64,000 nucleotides of DNA from Phyllostachys edulis (GCA_036346405.1 CM070546.1:108134826-108198825), one strand, 5' to 3'. Positions 33,250 through 45,525 are shown, counted from the stretch's first letter. The notes: generated from the sequence alone by a model not told the origin. Numbers and translations are program-made.

Positions 33250-35640
33250 ATGTAACATCACAAAATCCTAATCTTGGGATTAAGTAACATAAAAATTCAT
33301 TAGGAAAAATTTCCTTGAACATGTGCATTTAAACTTTGCCTTTTTGAAAATCTTGTGTTGTTTTTAAAACTAAAACTAGTACACCATTAGGTGCTAAGAA
33401 GGAAATAGAGGAAGTATAATAAAACTTCCCAAGTAAAAAAATGGTTTTGGGCCTTTTGTCCCAGGAACCCTTCGACCAAAATTACTATATGAAATTTTGT
33501 TTAGAGAAATCCCTAAGACCTCTTAGGATCAGCACCTTGTTCGAATTTTGTAGAAAGTCACGAAAGGTGTTAGCCTCTGGAAATTTTACTGTAGGAACTA
33601 CTTGAGCCCAGTAGCCTACACAAAAATTTTCAGAATTTTTGGAGTTCGTTTGGGTGGTGAATGAAATCGGCAAAGAAATCAGCTGATAATTCAAAACCCT
33701 AAAGCCTATACTGTTCATCGGGCTCGAGCTGAAACCCACATGGCTAAACCCAAACCACTCCACCAGCGGACCAGGTTCGAAGAGCGCATGCATTCTTGAC
33801 CGTTGGATTGAGAAGCCAACCGCTTAGATTCAATGGGACGTTCGGACCGTCCAAACCCCACAACCAATAGGAGCCGTTGGATGTAAAACCTAGCATCCAG
33901 ATCAAAGGGGATGATCGGAGCGCTCCACTTAAACGCGCGCACCGTTGGATCTGTTTTGAACGCACCAGATGAATTGGGCCGTTCGGACCGTCCGAACAGC
34001 TCCTTCATATCAACCGTTGGTTAGGAAATGAACGCACCAGATGAATTGGTCCGTTCGAACTATCCAAACAGCACAATTCATCGTGCCCGTCCATTTCTGA
34101 TCTGACCGTCATGACTTGATCTTCACTTACTGCTTCGTTTTGAGCCGCTGACTGGTGGGCCCCGTGCGCAGGACTCATCGTCCACCTCGCGCTCGGGAGC
34201 TCCAGCGCAACACAGTGAGGACTCCGCCGCCTACCGTTTTTGACCCCGACGCCCATGGTTTCGCGGTAGCTCAACTACTCCTGTCGCTTCGTCTTTCATT
34301 GCCGCGCCCATGCCTGCCCGCGCCAAACTCGGAGCTACCCGTACAATGTTGGATTGCTCCGCCTCTGTTGCCATGGCTGCCCGAGCCTTTCTTGCTCTTC
34401 TCCGCCGCTCGGTCTATATAAAGGCCACCCTGAGCCTCGCAATACCTTTTCCAAGCTCATGCGCGCACCCATTCCTCGTTTCATCCACTCACTTGAACCC
34501 TAGAACCCTAAGAGCAAAAACCCTCATTTCATCGTGAGCCATCGTCTTCGTCTCCGGCGCCGTGAAGGGTTTTGTATCTTTTCTTTCGTGTCATATCGCG
34601 TCACTCAACACCCTGAGCTTTTCCCCTCAAATAATTTAGCTTTTGATCCACAGGAGCTTCTGTTTGGGGCTTTCTTCTTTGTCTCCGGCTAGAACCACCA
34701 CAAAGACCCCACCGGCGATTCAGTGCATCTCAAGTCAATTCATCGCACCTGAAGCATCGCCAAGACACCCTAAAGCCTATACGATCTTTGGATTTCTTTC
34801 TACTTCACCCGGGTTTCTTCTCCACACACGGTCAACTTCGCCGCCGCACTTCACCGTCGACAATGCGCCACAGACCTCCTCAGCTACTCCGCGTCGTTCG
34901 GGTAGACTCTAAATAGTCCCTAGATACTTATGCGCACATTAGTTTGCCAAGAGCTTCGCTCATTTACCTTGTCTTAGTTTGCCGTAGTTATCCCTCCGCT
35001 CGCCGCCGGCGCGCCACCGTGTTAATCCACCTCAGGCCACGCTGTCGGTACCGGCAGGTGCACATTAGTGTGTAGAACCCATTCCAATCACCCATTTGCC
35101 CCGCCGAGCCCCACAACGTCGGTGAGTGGCGCATCCGTGAAGCACTACGGCACGGCACATCCCTGATGACACTGTAGCTCGTCATTAGGATTAGCAAAGT
35201 GTTTAACTGTGTAGTTAGAGCTAATTAGTCGCTTACATGTGGGACCAAGTAGTTAAGTTAACTCCAACCGTTAACCTCGCTTGAGTCTATGACATGCGGA
35301 CCCTACCGTTAAAGTGCACAGCACAACCCTTTGAGCTGTCTCTTTGACAGTAGGCTCCACCTGTTGGTTTCGCCGAAAATCCAATGGAAAATAGGAAATA
35401 CGCTTTCTCAGTTAGAAAACATATTTTTCCATTTATTCTGGATTATTCAAAACCGATTGTAGTAAAAGCTTAATAACTTTTGCTACACAACTCCAAAATT
35501 AGTGAGACCAGTCCCTAAATTTGTCTAAAATCATAATCTATCTAAATATGTAAAAATATTTTATTTTTGTTGCTGCTGTTTTTGGTTGAATATTATTTTG
35601 ATTCTTGCTCGACTCTTTTTAGACATCGATTATTCGGGCC
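33250..35640 (+). mobile_element. Second LTR-like sequence (LTR-B) in place of LTR-A remainder
   Basis: Starts TGTAACATCACAAAATCC, an LTR start of the same chromovirus type but not homologous to LTR-A past the first bases. It contains a clear TATA box (34413) followed by transcribed-leader-like sequence and leads directly into gag near 35,640. No tRNA primer-binding site such as TGGTATCAGAGC is visible before gag, so the true LTR-B end and PBS have been lost or altered. Either the internal region came in with LTR-B, or a deletion joined LTR-B to the LTR-A element. Confidence 0.6.
34413..34423 (+). promoter_or_regulatory. TATA box of LTR-B
   Basis: tctatataaag preceded by C/T-rich and GC-rich sequence and followed by a leader containing 'ccctagaaccctaag'. 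Position and context fit the LTR promoter of a plant gypsy element. Confidence 0.6.
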
Positions 35641-35699
35641 CGAGAACCCAGCCTGGTGGAGCAATCAGAATAGAGGAGTTGATAATGTGCAGAGCAACC

Positions 35700-36444
35700 A
35701 GACTCACAGCCACCGCCACCTCCAGTTGAAGGTCCTAGCTGGGCCCAGATGATGGCTAACCAAGCTCAGCTAATAAATTTGCTATCCCAGTTAATTGCCA
35801 ATACTCAATCACTACAAGCAACAGCAGCAGCTCAGCCGCAAGCTCAAGTTCTACCTCTTCCAAGGGCCAGCATTGCAGAATTCATGAGATTGCGCCCTCT
35901 AATATTTTCTAGCAGCACTGAGCCTATGGAAGCTGATGACTGGCTCAGGGCAGTGGGCTAAAAATTAGACATGATGGAATATACTGATCATGAAAGAGTC
36001 TTATTTGCTTCCCATCAGCTCAATGGACCAGCTTCTGAGTGGTGGGATAACTTTAGCCAATCCCATGCTAATGCACAGAACATCACATGGGATGAATTTA
36101 TGCAAGCCTTTCGTCGTGCCCATATCCCACCGGGCATGATGTCCTTGAAAAAGAAGGTATTTCGTTCCTTAAGGCAGGGCAGCCGCACCGTCAATGAATA
36201 CTTGCATAAGTTTAACCAGTTGGCTAGATATGCCCCAGAAGACATTGCCTCAGATGAAGCTAAGCAAGAGCGTTTCTTGGAGGGGCTTAATGATGAGATT
36301 TCAGTTCTCCTTATTGCCCAGGAACACTCTAATTTTCAGCAGCTTGTTAGCAAAGTCATTCGGCAAGAGGGCAAGCTCCAAGAGATGGAGAGCGAAAAGA
36401 GAAAGAGAGCTGCACAGAGGTTCAATCCTGGGGGGTTTTCCTAA
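35700..36444 (+). pseudogene. gag: Chromovirus (Tekay-like) gag
   Basis: The Pro-rich start near 35,700 continues into MMANQAQLINLLSQLI at 35749, then the retrotransposon gag core (DDWLRAV ... ASEWWDNFSQSH ... WDEFMQAFRRAHIPPGMM ... YAPEDIASDEAKQERFLEGL). An in-frame TAA at 35959-35961 breaks the frame, and a shift in a G run at 36430-36435 separates gag from its own C-terminal part. The nucleocapsid knuckle follows in the next frame (near 36,619). Confidence 0.85.
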
Positions 36445-37567
36445 GCCTAGGACCTCCCAGTTTCAGCCCCCACAGCGCAAGACCTCCCAGACCTCCTCCT
36501 CAAGAGCCTCTGGGATATCACAGCACTCAAGCAAATCAAGTTACCACAAGGACTCCTCTGGAAGCCAGCTCCAAAAGAAGACTTCCACAACCTCCTCAAC
36601 TGGGGTGACCTATTTCTTTTGCAATGAGGTGGGGCACTATGCCAACAAGTGCCTAAAGAAGCAGCAAGTTTCTTCCCTAGCCCGACCAAGCCAAGGAGCT
36701 CCAGCAACGGGTAGCACCTCCTCTATGAAGCCAATAGCACAGTACACAAAGGGCCGTGTTACACATGTCACGGCTGAGGAGGCACAAGCCGCACCAGATG
36801 TGGTCCTTGGTACGTTTCTTGTCAACTCAGTACTAGCCTTGGTTTTATTTGACTCTAGAGCTTCTTATTCTTTTGTTTCAAGCAAGTTTATGGGGAAGTG
36901 TGGGTTACCTATATCTTCTTTAGATAACCCTATGCTAATTCATGCTCCGGGCTCAAATACGAGGACTAATAACCCCTGCCCAAACCTCATTTTGGAGATC
37001 TCTAGAGTACCCTTTCATGCAGACTTGATAGTGTTGCATTCTCAAGAGCTAGATGTGATTTTAGGAATGGATTGGTTAACCAAGAATCAAGGTCAAATAG
37101 ACTGTGCTAGCAAGTCCATCTTACTCACCAATGATCAAGGGATTCAAGTGGAATTTGGACCCAAGACCTTCCCTACAGCAAGACCTCTTCTGGCCAGTGT
37201 AAAGGAGGTAAAGCTAGAAGACCTCCCAGCGGCCAGGGAATACTCAGATGTGTTTCCTGAGGAATTGCCTGGTATGCCATCAGATAGAGACATTGTTTTC
37301 CTAATTGATCTTGTCCCTAGGACTGCCCCTATATCAAAAAGACCATACAGGATGCCAGCCAATGAGCTGGTGGAGTTGAAGAAACAAATCAAAGAGTTGA
37401 AAGATAAAGGATTCATTCAACTAAGCTCTTCACCTTGGGGAGCACCAGTTCTGTTTGTCAAGAAGAAAGATGGCAGCTTAAGGATGTGTGCAGACTATAG
37501 GTCACTTAATGAGGTCACCATTAAGAACAAATATCCATTGCCCAGGATAGATGACCTCTTTGACTAA
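36445..37567 (+). pseudogene. gag C-terminus, protease and start of reverse transcriptase
   Basis: Open frame to 37567. It shows a Ser/Thr/Gln-rich linker, a zinc knuckle near 36619-36653 that lacks its first Cys (FCNEVGHYANKC), and an aspartic protease motif reading DSRAS at 36851-36865 instead of DSGAS. After a LGMDWL block and the linker, RT begins (LPGMPSDRDIVFLID... KRPYRMPANEL ... ADYRSLNEVTIKNKYPLPRIDD). A TAA at 37565 ends it. The protease Gly-to-Arg change and the missing knuckle Cys indicate inactivity. Confidence 0.85.
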
Positions 37568-38620
37568 TTAAAAGGAGCAAGTGTGTTCTCCAAAATTGAC
37601 TTAAGGTCTGGTTACTATCAATTAAAGATTAGACCAGAGGACATTCCTAAAACTGCTTTTACCACAAGGTAGGGGCTATATGAGTTCACTGTAATGTCAT
37701 TTGGGCTGACAAATGCACCAGTTTATTTCATAAATATGATGAAAAAGGTGTTCATGGACTTCCTAGACAAATTTGTGGTTGTCTTTATTGACGATATCCT
37801 TATCTACTCCAAGAACAAGGAAGAGCATGAAGACCACCTTAGGGCTGTTTTTGAAAGGCTTAGAGGGTAACAGCTCTATGCCAAGTTTAGTAAATGTGAG
37901 TTTTGGTTAAGACAAGTAGCTTTCCTTGGTCATATTGTGTCGGCCAAGAGAGTAGCTGTGGACCCCTCAAAAGTGGAAGTTGTGTTGGAGTGGAGATCAC
38001 CCAAGACAGTAACTGAAGTGAGAAGCTTTCTTGGTCTGGCTGGCTATTACAGAAGATTTATTGAAGGTTTTTCCAAGATTGCTAGACCTCTCACTCAGCT
38101 TTTGAAAAAGGAGAAGAAATTTGAATGGACTGAAACCTGTGAGCAAAGCTTTCAAGAATTGAAGAAAAGGCTTGTCACAGCTCCTGTCCTAGTCCTGCCA
38201 GACATACATAAAGATTTTGAGGTATTTTGTGATGCCTCTCATCAAGGGCTGGGATGTGTGTTAATGCAAGAAGAAAAGGTAGTGGCTTATGCATCTAGGC
38301 AGTTGAGACCTCATGAGGAAAACTACCCAACACATGATCTAGAATTGGCAGCAATTGTCCGTGCTTTGAAAATTTGGCGACAATACCTCATTGGTAATCG
38401 CTGTGAGATATACACAGACCACAAAAATTTGAAGTATATCTTCACCCAATCAGAACTTAACCTTAGGCAAAGGAGATGGTTAGAGTTGATTAAGGACTAT
38501 GATCTTGGAATTTATTATCACCCAGGCAAGGCCAATGTGGTGGTAGATGCTTTGAGCCGAAAAGGATACTGCAATACTCTGTTGGTTCAAGAATAATAGC
38601 CAACACTATATGAAGAGCTG
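37568..38620 (+). pseudogene. Gypsy reverse transcriptase core and RNase H
   Basis: Continues RT in the same frame with stops at 37670-37672 and 37868-37870. The catalytic FIDD box is intact at 37784-37795. From 37937 a 219-codon open stretch covers the thumb/connection (FLGLAGYYRRFI) and RNase H (first Asp in CDASHQGLG at 38231; NYPTHDLELAAIVRALK; YTDHKNLKY). It ends at TAA near 38596. Confidence 0.9.
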
Positions 38621-40139
38621 AAGCATCTCAACTTAGAGATTGTAGACCAAGGTTGTGTAAACACCTTGGAGGTGCTCCCGAATATTCTGGACTAGATCAA
38701 AGAGCATCAAGAAGAAGATGAAGACATTCAAGAGATCAAGAAGAATATGAGAAGAGGTAAAGCCCCAGGTTTCTCTGAAGATGAACAAGGGGTAGTGTGG
38801 TTTGGCAACCGTATTTGTGTGCCAAATCACCAATAAATCAAGCAACTTATCTTGGAAGAAGCTCACGGATCACCCTATTCCATTCAACCGGGCAGCACCA
38901 AAATGTATCAAAACCTCAAAGAAAGGTATTGGTGGGTCAGTATGAAGCAAGAGATTGCTAGATATGTTGCTCAATGTGATGTATGCCAGAGAGTTAAGGC
39001 TGAGCACCAAAGATCAGCCGGTTTATTGCAACCATTGCCAATCCCCGAATGGAAGTGGGAGCAAGTGGGCATGGACTTTATTACTGGACTGCCTAGGACC
39101 CAATCAGGATATGACTCCATATGGGTGGTGGTTGACTGCTTGACTAAGGTAGCACACTTTATACCAGTCAAGACCACCTACCAAATTAGCAAATTGGCAG
39201 AATTATATATTGCCAGAGTGGTCTGCTTGCATGGAGTCCCCAAGAGAATAGTGTTAAACAGAGGATCTCAGTTCACCTTAAGGTTTTGGGAGAGCTTACA
39301 TGAAGCCATGGGAACTAAACTCAACTTTAGTACTGCTTACCATCCTCAAACAGATAGGCAGACATAGAGGGTGAACTAAGTCCTTGAAGACATGCTCCGG
39401 GCATGTGCTCTAGATTTTGGGCAGAGTTGTGATAAAAATTTGCCTTATACTGAGTTCTCTTACAACAATAGCTACTAAGCTAGCATGCAAATGTCCCCTT
39501 TTGAGGCTTTGTATGGCAGACCGTGTAGGACACCTCTCTTATGGGATCAAGTAGGAAAACATCAGTTCTTTGGACCAGACTTGATCAAGGATGCTGAAAG
39601 CAAGGTGAAGTTGATAAGAGAGCGATTGAGAGTAGCTCAGTCTCGCCAAAAGAGCTACGCTAATAATCAGCGAAGAGATCTATCCTTTGAGGTTGGAGAT
39701 TTTGTATACCTTAGGGTAACTCCACTCAGAGGAGTGAGAAGGTTTCAAATTAGAGGGAAGCTTGCACCAAGGTTTATTGGACCATACAAGGTAGTTGATA
39801 GAAAAGGTGAAGTGGCCTACCAATTAGAGCTACCAGAGTCTCTATCTGCTGTCCACAATGTCTTCCATGTATCACAGCTAAGGAAGTGTCTTCGGGTACC
39901 ATAAGACCAAACCATCCTAGAGAGCATTGATCTCCAAGAAGACCTCATTTATGTGGAGCACCCAATCAAGATCCTTGACATTGCAGAACGTGTTACTAGG
40001 AGCAGGACCATCCGATCATAAAAAGTCCAGTGGAGCCATCATCCGAAAAGTGAAGCCACATGGGAGAAAGAAGAAGACCTCAAGACTAATTATCTCTACC
40101 TCTTTGCTGACTCAGCTTGAATCTCGGGGTCGAGATTCC
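38621..40139 (+). pseudogene. Gypsy integrase with C-terminal chromodomain
   Basis: The HHCC finger region is partly degenerate (…YQNLKERYWWVSM ... QCDVCQRVKAEHQ), followed by the core GMDFITGLP. The second catalytic Asp is replaced: the block reads VLNRGSQF, with AAC at 39257-39259. The PQTDRQT block is followed by a stop at 39365-39367 and others. The GPY/F-type C-terminal part (ISP...KLAPRFIGPYKV) is open from 39485 to 39904. Downstream of its stop, a chromodomain-like tail (RSRTIRS, stop, KVQWSHHPKSEATWEKEEDL) identifies a Tekay/Del-type chromovirus. Confidence 0.85.
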
Positions 40140-40140
40140 C

Positions 40141-40156
40141 TTTAGGGGGGTAGGTT
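40141..40156 (+). promoter_or_regulatory. Polypurine tract of gypsy element
   Basis: tttaggggggtaggtt lies immediately before TGTAACACCC of the 3' LTR. It is the second-strand primer site and fixes the LTR start at 40157. Confidence 0.85.
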
Positions 40157-43100
40157 TGTAACACCCTGGTTTTTGAAGCCTTTTTGAAAATCTCAAAATA
40201 AAAAGAACCATTTTGTTTTGATGAGAATTCAAAGCTTAACTTGGAATTTTTAGAATGAATACCAATTGATTAACTCAAACTTCAACTAAAGACTCTCTAT
40301 TGGTCTGTTGGATTTGTTGGAGTTTTGGTAATCTCTCCCTTTCTGTGCTTGTTTTATTCTACTTTTGTTCAGACCTCCTTAGGTCTAGACCTCCCAAGTA
40401 TTTGGACCTCCCTGTGTCCTTTAGGACCCCCTCCTCGCTTATTTGGACCTCCCCGTGTCCTTCAGGACCTCCCTGTGTTCTTTAGGACCTCTTTCTCGCT
40501 TATTTGGACCTCTCTGTGTCTTTCAGGACCTCTTTGTGTCCTTTAGGATCTCCCCTACGTTCACTTGGACCTCCCTCGCGTTTGTCCAGACATCCTCTTT
40601 GTTGGATCTAAGGGCCCAGACCTCCTCTTTGTTAGATCTAAGGGCCCAGACCTCCCCTTTGTTAGAATCTAAGGGTCCAGACATCCCCTTTGTTAGATCT
40701 AAGGGCCTAGACCTCCCCTTTGTTAGAATCTAAGGGTCCAGACCTCCCCTTTGTTAGATCTAAGGGCCCAGACCTCCCCTTTATTAGAATTTAAGGGTCC
40801 ATACCTCCCCTTTGTTAGATCTAAGGGTCCAGACCTCTCCTTTGTTAGATCTAAGGGTCCGGACCCCCCCTTGAGAGATCCGACCGTCAAGACCTCCCCT
40901 TGAGAGATCCGACCATCTGGACCTCCCTGTCCCTTGGACCTCTTAGTCCTTTGGACCTCCTTGTAAGGCCTCCCTAATAGGTCACGACCTCCTTTGTTCA
41001 GCCATGACCTTCCCTTTGGCCGTGATCACTTCCTTTTGATTAAGCTGTTCCCAAGTTTGACAGGTCCCACTTGCCAGCCTTGTTATTCTTGGACATCTCT
41101 GCTACATAAGTACCTTGTGCATTTAATGCATGTTGCGTCGTATTAAATGCAGCCATGTACGTGGCTCACATTATGTGGCACCTTGATTCCTTCCCTTGCT
41201 CCCTTCCTTCACATCAAATATTATTTTATTATCTTTTCACTAAGCCTGGCCGTACCCTATCATAACCATCATCTACCTTTGACCTATCTTTTTATATATC
41301 CTTGACATGTATGTTTCCAGTGTCTTCTTGCCTACTTAGGCTATAATTGGCCAGGAAGCTCTTCCTCCTCACATTTTTCCACACCCTGCGTTTTGGCTTT
41401 CGTTGCTCTGTGGTGAGATCTTGTTGCCAAGAACTTCGCTAGGGACCTCCAGCATTGCATCCTCGCCGTTGAAGGTTCCACTGGGGTGGTGGCACCGGCC
41501 TCAACCGCCACGGTCATCCCACGACCTCCCCTCCTTCCTCCACCCTTTGGTGAGTTCATTGGCGCTTTGTTCTTCTTTTCTTGATTTATACAACCACAGT
41601 TGAAGCCATTGCATCTTCCTCAGTACACCTCCTCAATACCTTTCTCTGGACCTCTGTGGTCTTCGTGTAGGACTACCTCCCTGGTCCCTGCGCCAAGGTC
41701 ACTCCTTCGGCCTTTGTAAAGACCACCTCTTTGGTTCTTCGCAAGGACCACCCTTTAGGACTCTTTTGCAAAGACCACCCTCGTTGGACCTCCTCCCTGT
41801 GAGTTGGGACTTCTCTTAAAGAACTTGTTTTTAAGTGTAGTGTTCCCCTGTTGGTTGAGTTTTGAGGTTTTTTTGGAGCTCTTTTGGTTCTTTACGTGGT
41901 CATTGTTTGAGTTTGCTTTTTTCCTCGTGTAGATTGTGACGACACCGAGGAGCCTGAGTGTCTTGAGAAGGAAGACCCTCAGTATTGTGAGCAAGGCAAG
42001 TCATGCCCTTGATCATGTTGAAACCAGTAATTTAAGTTTATTATGTTGGTTTCAACTAAATATTGCATGCATATTTGGATTCAAATAATTTAATTCCTGT
42101 TTTTAAGCTCTTAGTTATTCCTGCAAGCTTTTGTACAACCAAACTTGCTATTGTCCTGTCACCCTTGATACCCTAGATGAAAACCTAGTTGATACATTAG
42201 TATGGACTAGAGATATTGCAAAACTTGATGCTTAGCTAAGCCTAGATCAATTCTTGTTTTGGGAGATTTCACTGCCAAAGACCAATGTGTCAAATGTTTT
42301 AGTCCTTGACATTGGGTTGTCATGGAGTTTTGTAAAAAGGTTTATAAAAGCAAATAAATAGAAAATTGGTTTAGACTGGGGCGAATTAGATGTTTGGTTG
42401 GTGCATGTCCATGCACAATCTCAACTTGGGTAGAGTTGAGGCTCAGGGGTTTTGTGGCAGACGTCCTAGTCAATTAAGGATCGGTCTTTGAGTGTATTTT
42501 GTCATGCCTCACCGTGCAACCACATGTCCTGTATGGGCAGGACTTGGCTGATTAATTTGCAAAGCTCCACTGTAGTTGTCCATATGGTTGAGTTGGGTGG
42601 TCCTTCATGACCTACGCACATGCATTCCCACTAGCGCAAGGGGGGGCCATGAACTCTGTGGGTTTCTATCCACAGGGGGCGAAACCTTAGTGACGGGGGA
42701 CTGCGGTGAAATAATGCATTGTAAAGGCCTTGTCATGAGCTCTAGACCTCTCACCAAAGGAAGTGTGAGGTGGCATTGACGAATGCCAAACAAACTAGAG
42801 AAATCATGTCATGTGGGTAAAGCTGTACACCTCTGCAGAGTGAAAATATATTCGAATAGCCGAGTCCGCGGTCAAGGACATGCTGGCAAAGCTGCTCTTA
42901 GTTAGATGTTGTTTTTGTTTTGAAAAGATTTGACAAACTGATTTCTGTTGGGATTCCTATCCCATGGGTTTTGGCGGGGAGCCATGTGACAGAAGGGTAT
43001 CCTTCACCACTTGATGATGAATGTTATCCAGCTGTAAAATTGATTTGAGAAAATGAATTTCAATTATAAGATTACCTGCCTTGGAACTTAGTATATGTAG

Positions 43101-43790
43101 TTGAAAGAAACTTGGCTTTGTGCAAATCAACCATATTATGCCCTCCGTTGAGATATCCATTATGCATTTCATTCTGTTAATCCACGGGTGTGACTTGCGA
43201 GCACAATTGTTGTGCTCACTCTTGCTCAATATAACCTTTCGCAAGAGAAGACTCTGATAGTGAAGAAGAACAAACCAACTAGGTTGTGCCTCCAGTCAGT
43301 TGCCTGTGGCATGCTGATGGACTACCGTTCTCTTTGATCCTTTTGTATTTTATGTTCGGCCCAATGCCGCTTTTGTAAGCAACTCTGTTGATACTTGTAA
43401 ATAAAAGTATGTGTTTTGGATGTCACCACGGTTGTTTGTTGTGCAGAGCTAGCTGTTGATCCTTGGGACTAGCTCATTTGCACAGAGGTCTTGGGGTCAT
43501 CCCTAAGCCTCACGACCTCCTTCGGGTTATGGTCATGAGCTCGGAGGTGGTCCTGAGCCCAACGACCTCTCCTGGACCTCCTGGAGGTTTTTGAAAGATC
43601 TTCGGGTGGTCCTATTGGACCTCTCGGTGGTTTGGATGGACATTCAGAAGAGATCCTGCGGGACCTCTTGGGAGGTTCTGAGGTTCCTCCGTCTTGGTCT
43701 GACCTCTTGGGGGGTCCTAGCGGACCTTCTAGGTGGACCTGACATCTCGGTTGGCCTTTAAGGATCTCTTAGGTGACCTCGGGGAGTTTC
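40157..43790 (+). mobile_element. 3' LTR-A of gypsy element
   Basis: Starts TGTAACACCCTGGTTTTTGA directly after the polypurine tract. It is the fullest copy of LTR-A here: GACCTCC arrays (40370-41000), a mid zone with 'gtgtagattgtgacgacacc' near 41930, the conserved 'gaatagccgagtccgcggtc' near 42855, 'gtgctcactcttgctca' near 43211, and a closing zone rich in GACCTC/GGAGGT (43500-43790). The 3' border is not exact. GC-rich DNA of MULE-2 resumes around 43,790-43,820. None of its ORFs is a gene. Confidence 0.85.
40597..40915 (+). repeat. 30/31-bp minisatellite with GACCTCC core, 3' LTR copy
   Basis: About nine head-to-tail units of ctttgttagatctaagggcc plus cagacctccc, many alternating 30 and 31 bp (gatct/gaatct), which suggests dimer amplification, plus two gagagatccgacc variants. 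The 5' LTR has only about four. Confidence 0.9.
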
Positions 43791-44279
43791 GAGTCGTCAT
43801 CGTCTTGCGGCGCGTCAAGGCGGACCGAGGAGGTGGCATGCGCGATCTATGCAGCATGACGCGACGGGCGACAGGGTTGGTGGCGCAACCAGGCGTCGAG
43901 AGGATAAGCGTCTTGGCGGCGGCCGCAGAGAGCACGCGAGGGTGGCAGAGCTTGGCCAGTAGCGTCAAGGGCAAAGACGGCATGGCTCTACCGAGAGGAA
44001 GGCAGAAGCGGTGGCGTCAGAAGCAAGCAAGCAAGAAGCGTCAGTGGTAGAGGGCTGGCAGTGCAGAAGCAGGGGAGGTGGCGTCTGCACGGAGAGGCAA
44101 GGGAGGAGGAGGCGCTCAGCTTGGAGGAGGAGGCGAGCGGCCAGGGGGAAGACGACGCTGGGGCTGGCTCAGGCCCGGAAAAGAAAGGCCGAAAGGGGGG
44201 AGGGGGGATTGGACGGATTGGGAGTGGATGGAAAGGGGGCCGGTGACGGGAGAGAAGGCGCTGGGGAAAGAAATGGAGG
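43791..44279. other. MULE-2 right internal arm, GC-rich
   Basis: GC-rich purine-biased sequence with overlapping ORFs on both strands (Glu/Gly/Arg-rich on +). No recognised domain. About 20 bp near 43818-43838 (aggcggaccgaggaggtggc) resembles the sequence abutting the gypsy insertion at 32433-32454. Confidence 0.4.
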
Positions 44280-44520
44280 AGTAGAGAGAGGACACATGGA
44301 CGCCACATCAACTAAATAGGTACATGTGGACGTCACGTCATCCAAAACCAGTGACGTGGCTGCCACGTCATCCAAAACCACCAATGAAACCAGTGTAGGG
44401 TGTAATTTGATCTGGTATTGACATTTCGACGATGTAAATTGAACGGTTTTGTAGTTCAGAGTGTTTTTTAGACTCTCGTCAAATTTTAGAGATGTAAAAT
44501 GGATTTATTCCTTTTCTTTT

Positions 44521-45520
44521 CTACGTGGACGCGGAGTTTTCAGATCAGCAGCCGCGCGCGCGGCGCGCATCCATGGACCATGCCGATGCTGAGTCTCAGC
44601 CCAAGTCAAGAATGGTGCGACGAGCACCGACGGCCGACGGGGCAAGCGAGCAGCCGCGTATGCGAAATGTAGCGTATGCTTAGACACTGCAACGCGTACG
44701 CAGCCTGCTTCTTCTTTTTTTAACCTGGAGCTGGAGATCTCGCTCGTCAGAGTCTTCTGGGTCGCAGCTGCGATTCGATCCGAACTTCGTGTTGCAGGCA
44801 CATGCATGGGACCTGGGTCCTCGCCTAACACACACACACACATTACTGTCGTCCATGCCGTTTGAACCTACCGCACTCGCTGGTCAGATTCAGCGAGTGT
44901 ACGCAGGTAAACATGCGGTGTGATTCACGATGGTGCATGGGCGCCGCAATGATTGTATTTTGTCTCATTTCCCGTGTTATCCTTGCTGTTAGGACAAACT
45001 CGATCTGGCCCCTGGCTAGCCTGTCCCCTTGGGCCTTGTTCAACGTTCCAAAAAAAACAGCACTGCTATGTTAAGCAGACGTCTAAGATCACATTTAATA
45101 TTGTGTTTTAGCCGATTTAAATAAATAAAAAATCATTAAATCGATTCAATATATTAGAGAGATCAATTCTAACAAAAAAAAAAAAGAATCAGACCTACTT
45201 AAGAGTTGATTCAAAACATTAAACAACTTATATGAGCACTAAACAATGACATAGAAGAGAGTGCGATTGAGAGATGATATTATTTTTTTGTGGTTTTTTA
45301 ATGTAACGTGAGTCTCATTTATTAGTAGGAATCGGTTCAATACATTGAAGAAAAACAAGCTTGGTTCCTAAAATATTTACGTGGCATAACTTTGAATCAA
45401 TATCGGTTCAATAAACTAAAGATACTCTAAGGGCATCTCCAATAGTGTAGTTATTGTCGTCTCTTAGCTATGCCACGTCAACAAAATCCTACATGAAAGA
45501 GATAGAGGGAGGAGAGAGAG
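44521..45520. other. Spacer between MULE-2 and copia element 1
   Basis: No gene recognised. Contains (CA)n of about 14 bp near 44829-44843. An AT-rich zone at 45080-45440 has 'atcggttcaat' repeated three times. Confidence 0.4.
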
Positions 45521-45525
45521 CACAG

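Larger units (their letters stand above)
31534..44511. mobile_element. MULE-2: non-autonomous Mutator-like element hosting a gypsy element
   Basis: The 9-bp TSD ttttctttt lies at 31525-31533 and 44512-44520. Termini GGAATAAGTCCATTTTACAC and, on the minus strand at the right, GGAATAAATCCATTTTACAT begin inverted repeats of about 170-230 bp (31534-~31705 and ~44280-44511). The TIR is related to that of MULE-1 (AAGTCCATTTTACAC(C/T)C(C/T)(C/T)TGAACTTT). Without the nested retrotransposon, the element is about 1.6-1.7 kb of GC-rich DNA with no transposase, so it would depend on a transposase in trans. Confidence 0.88.
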
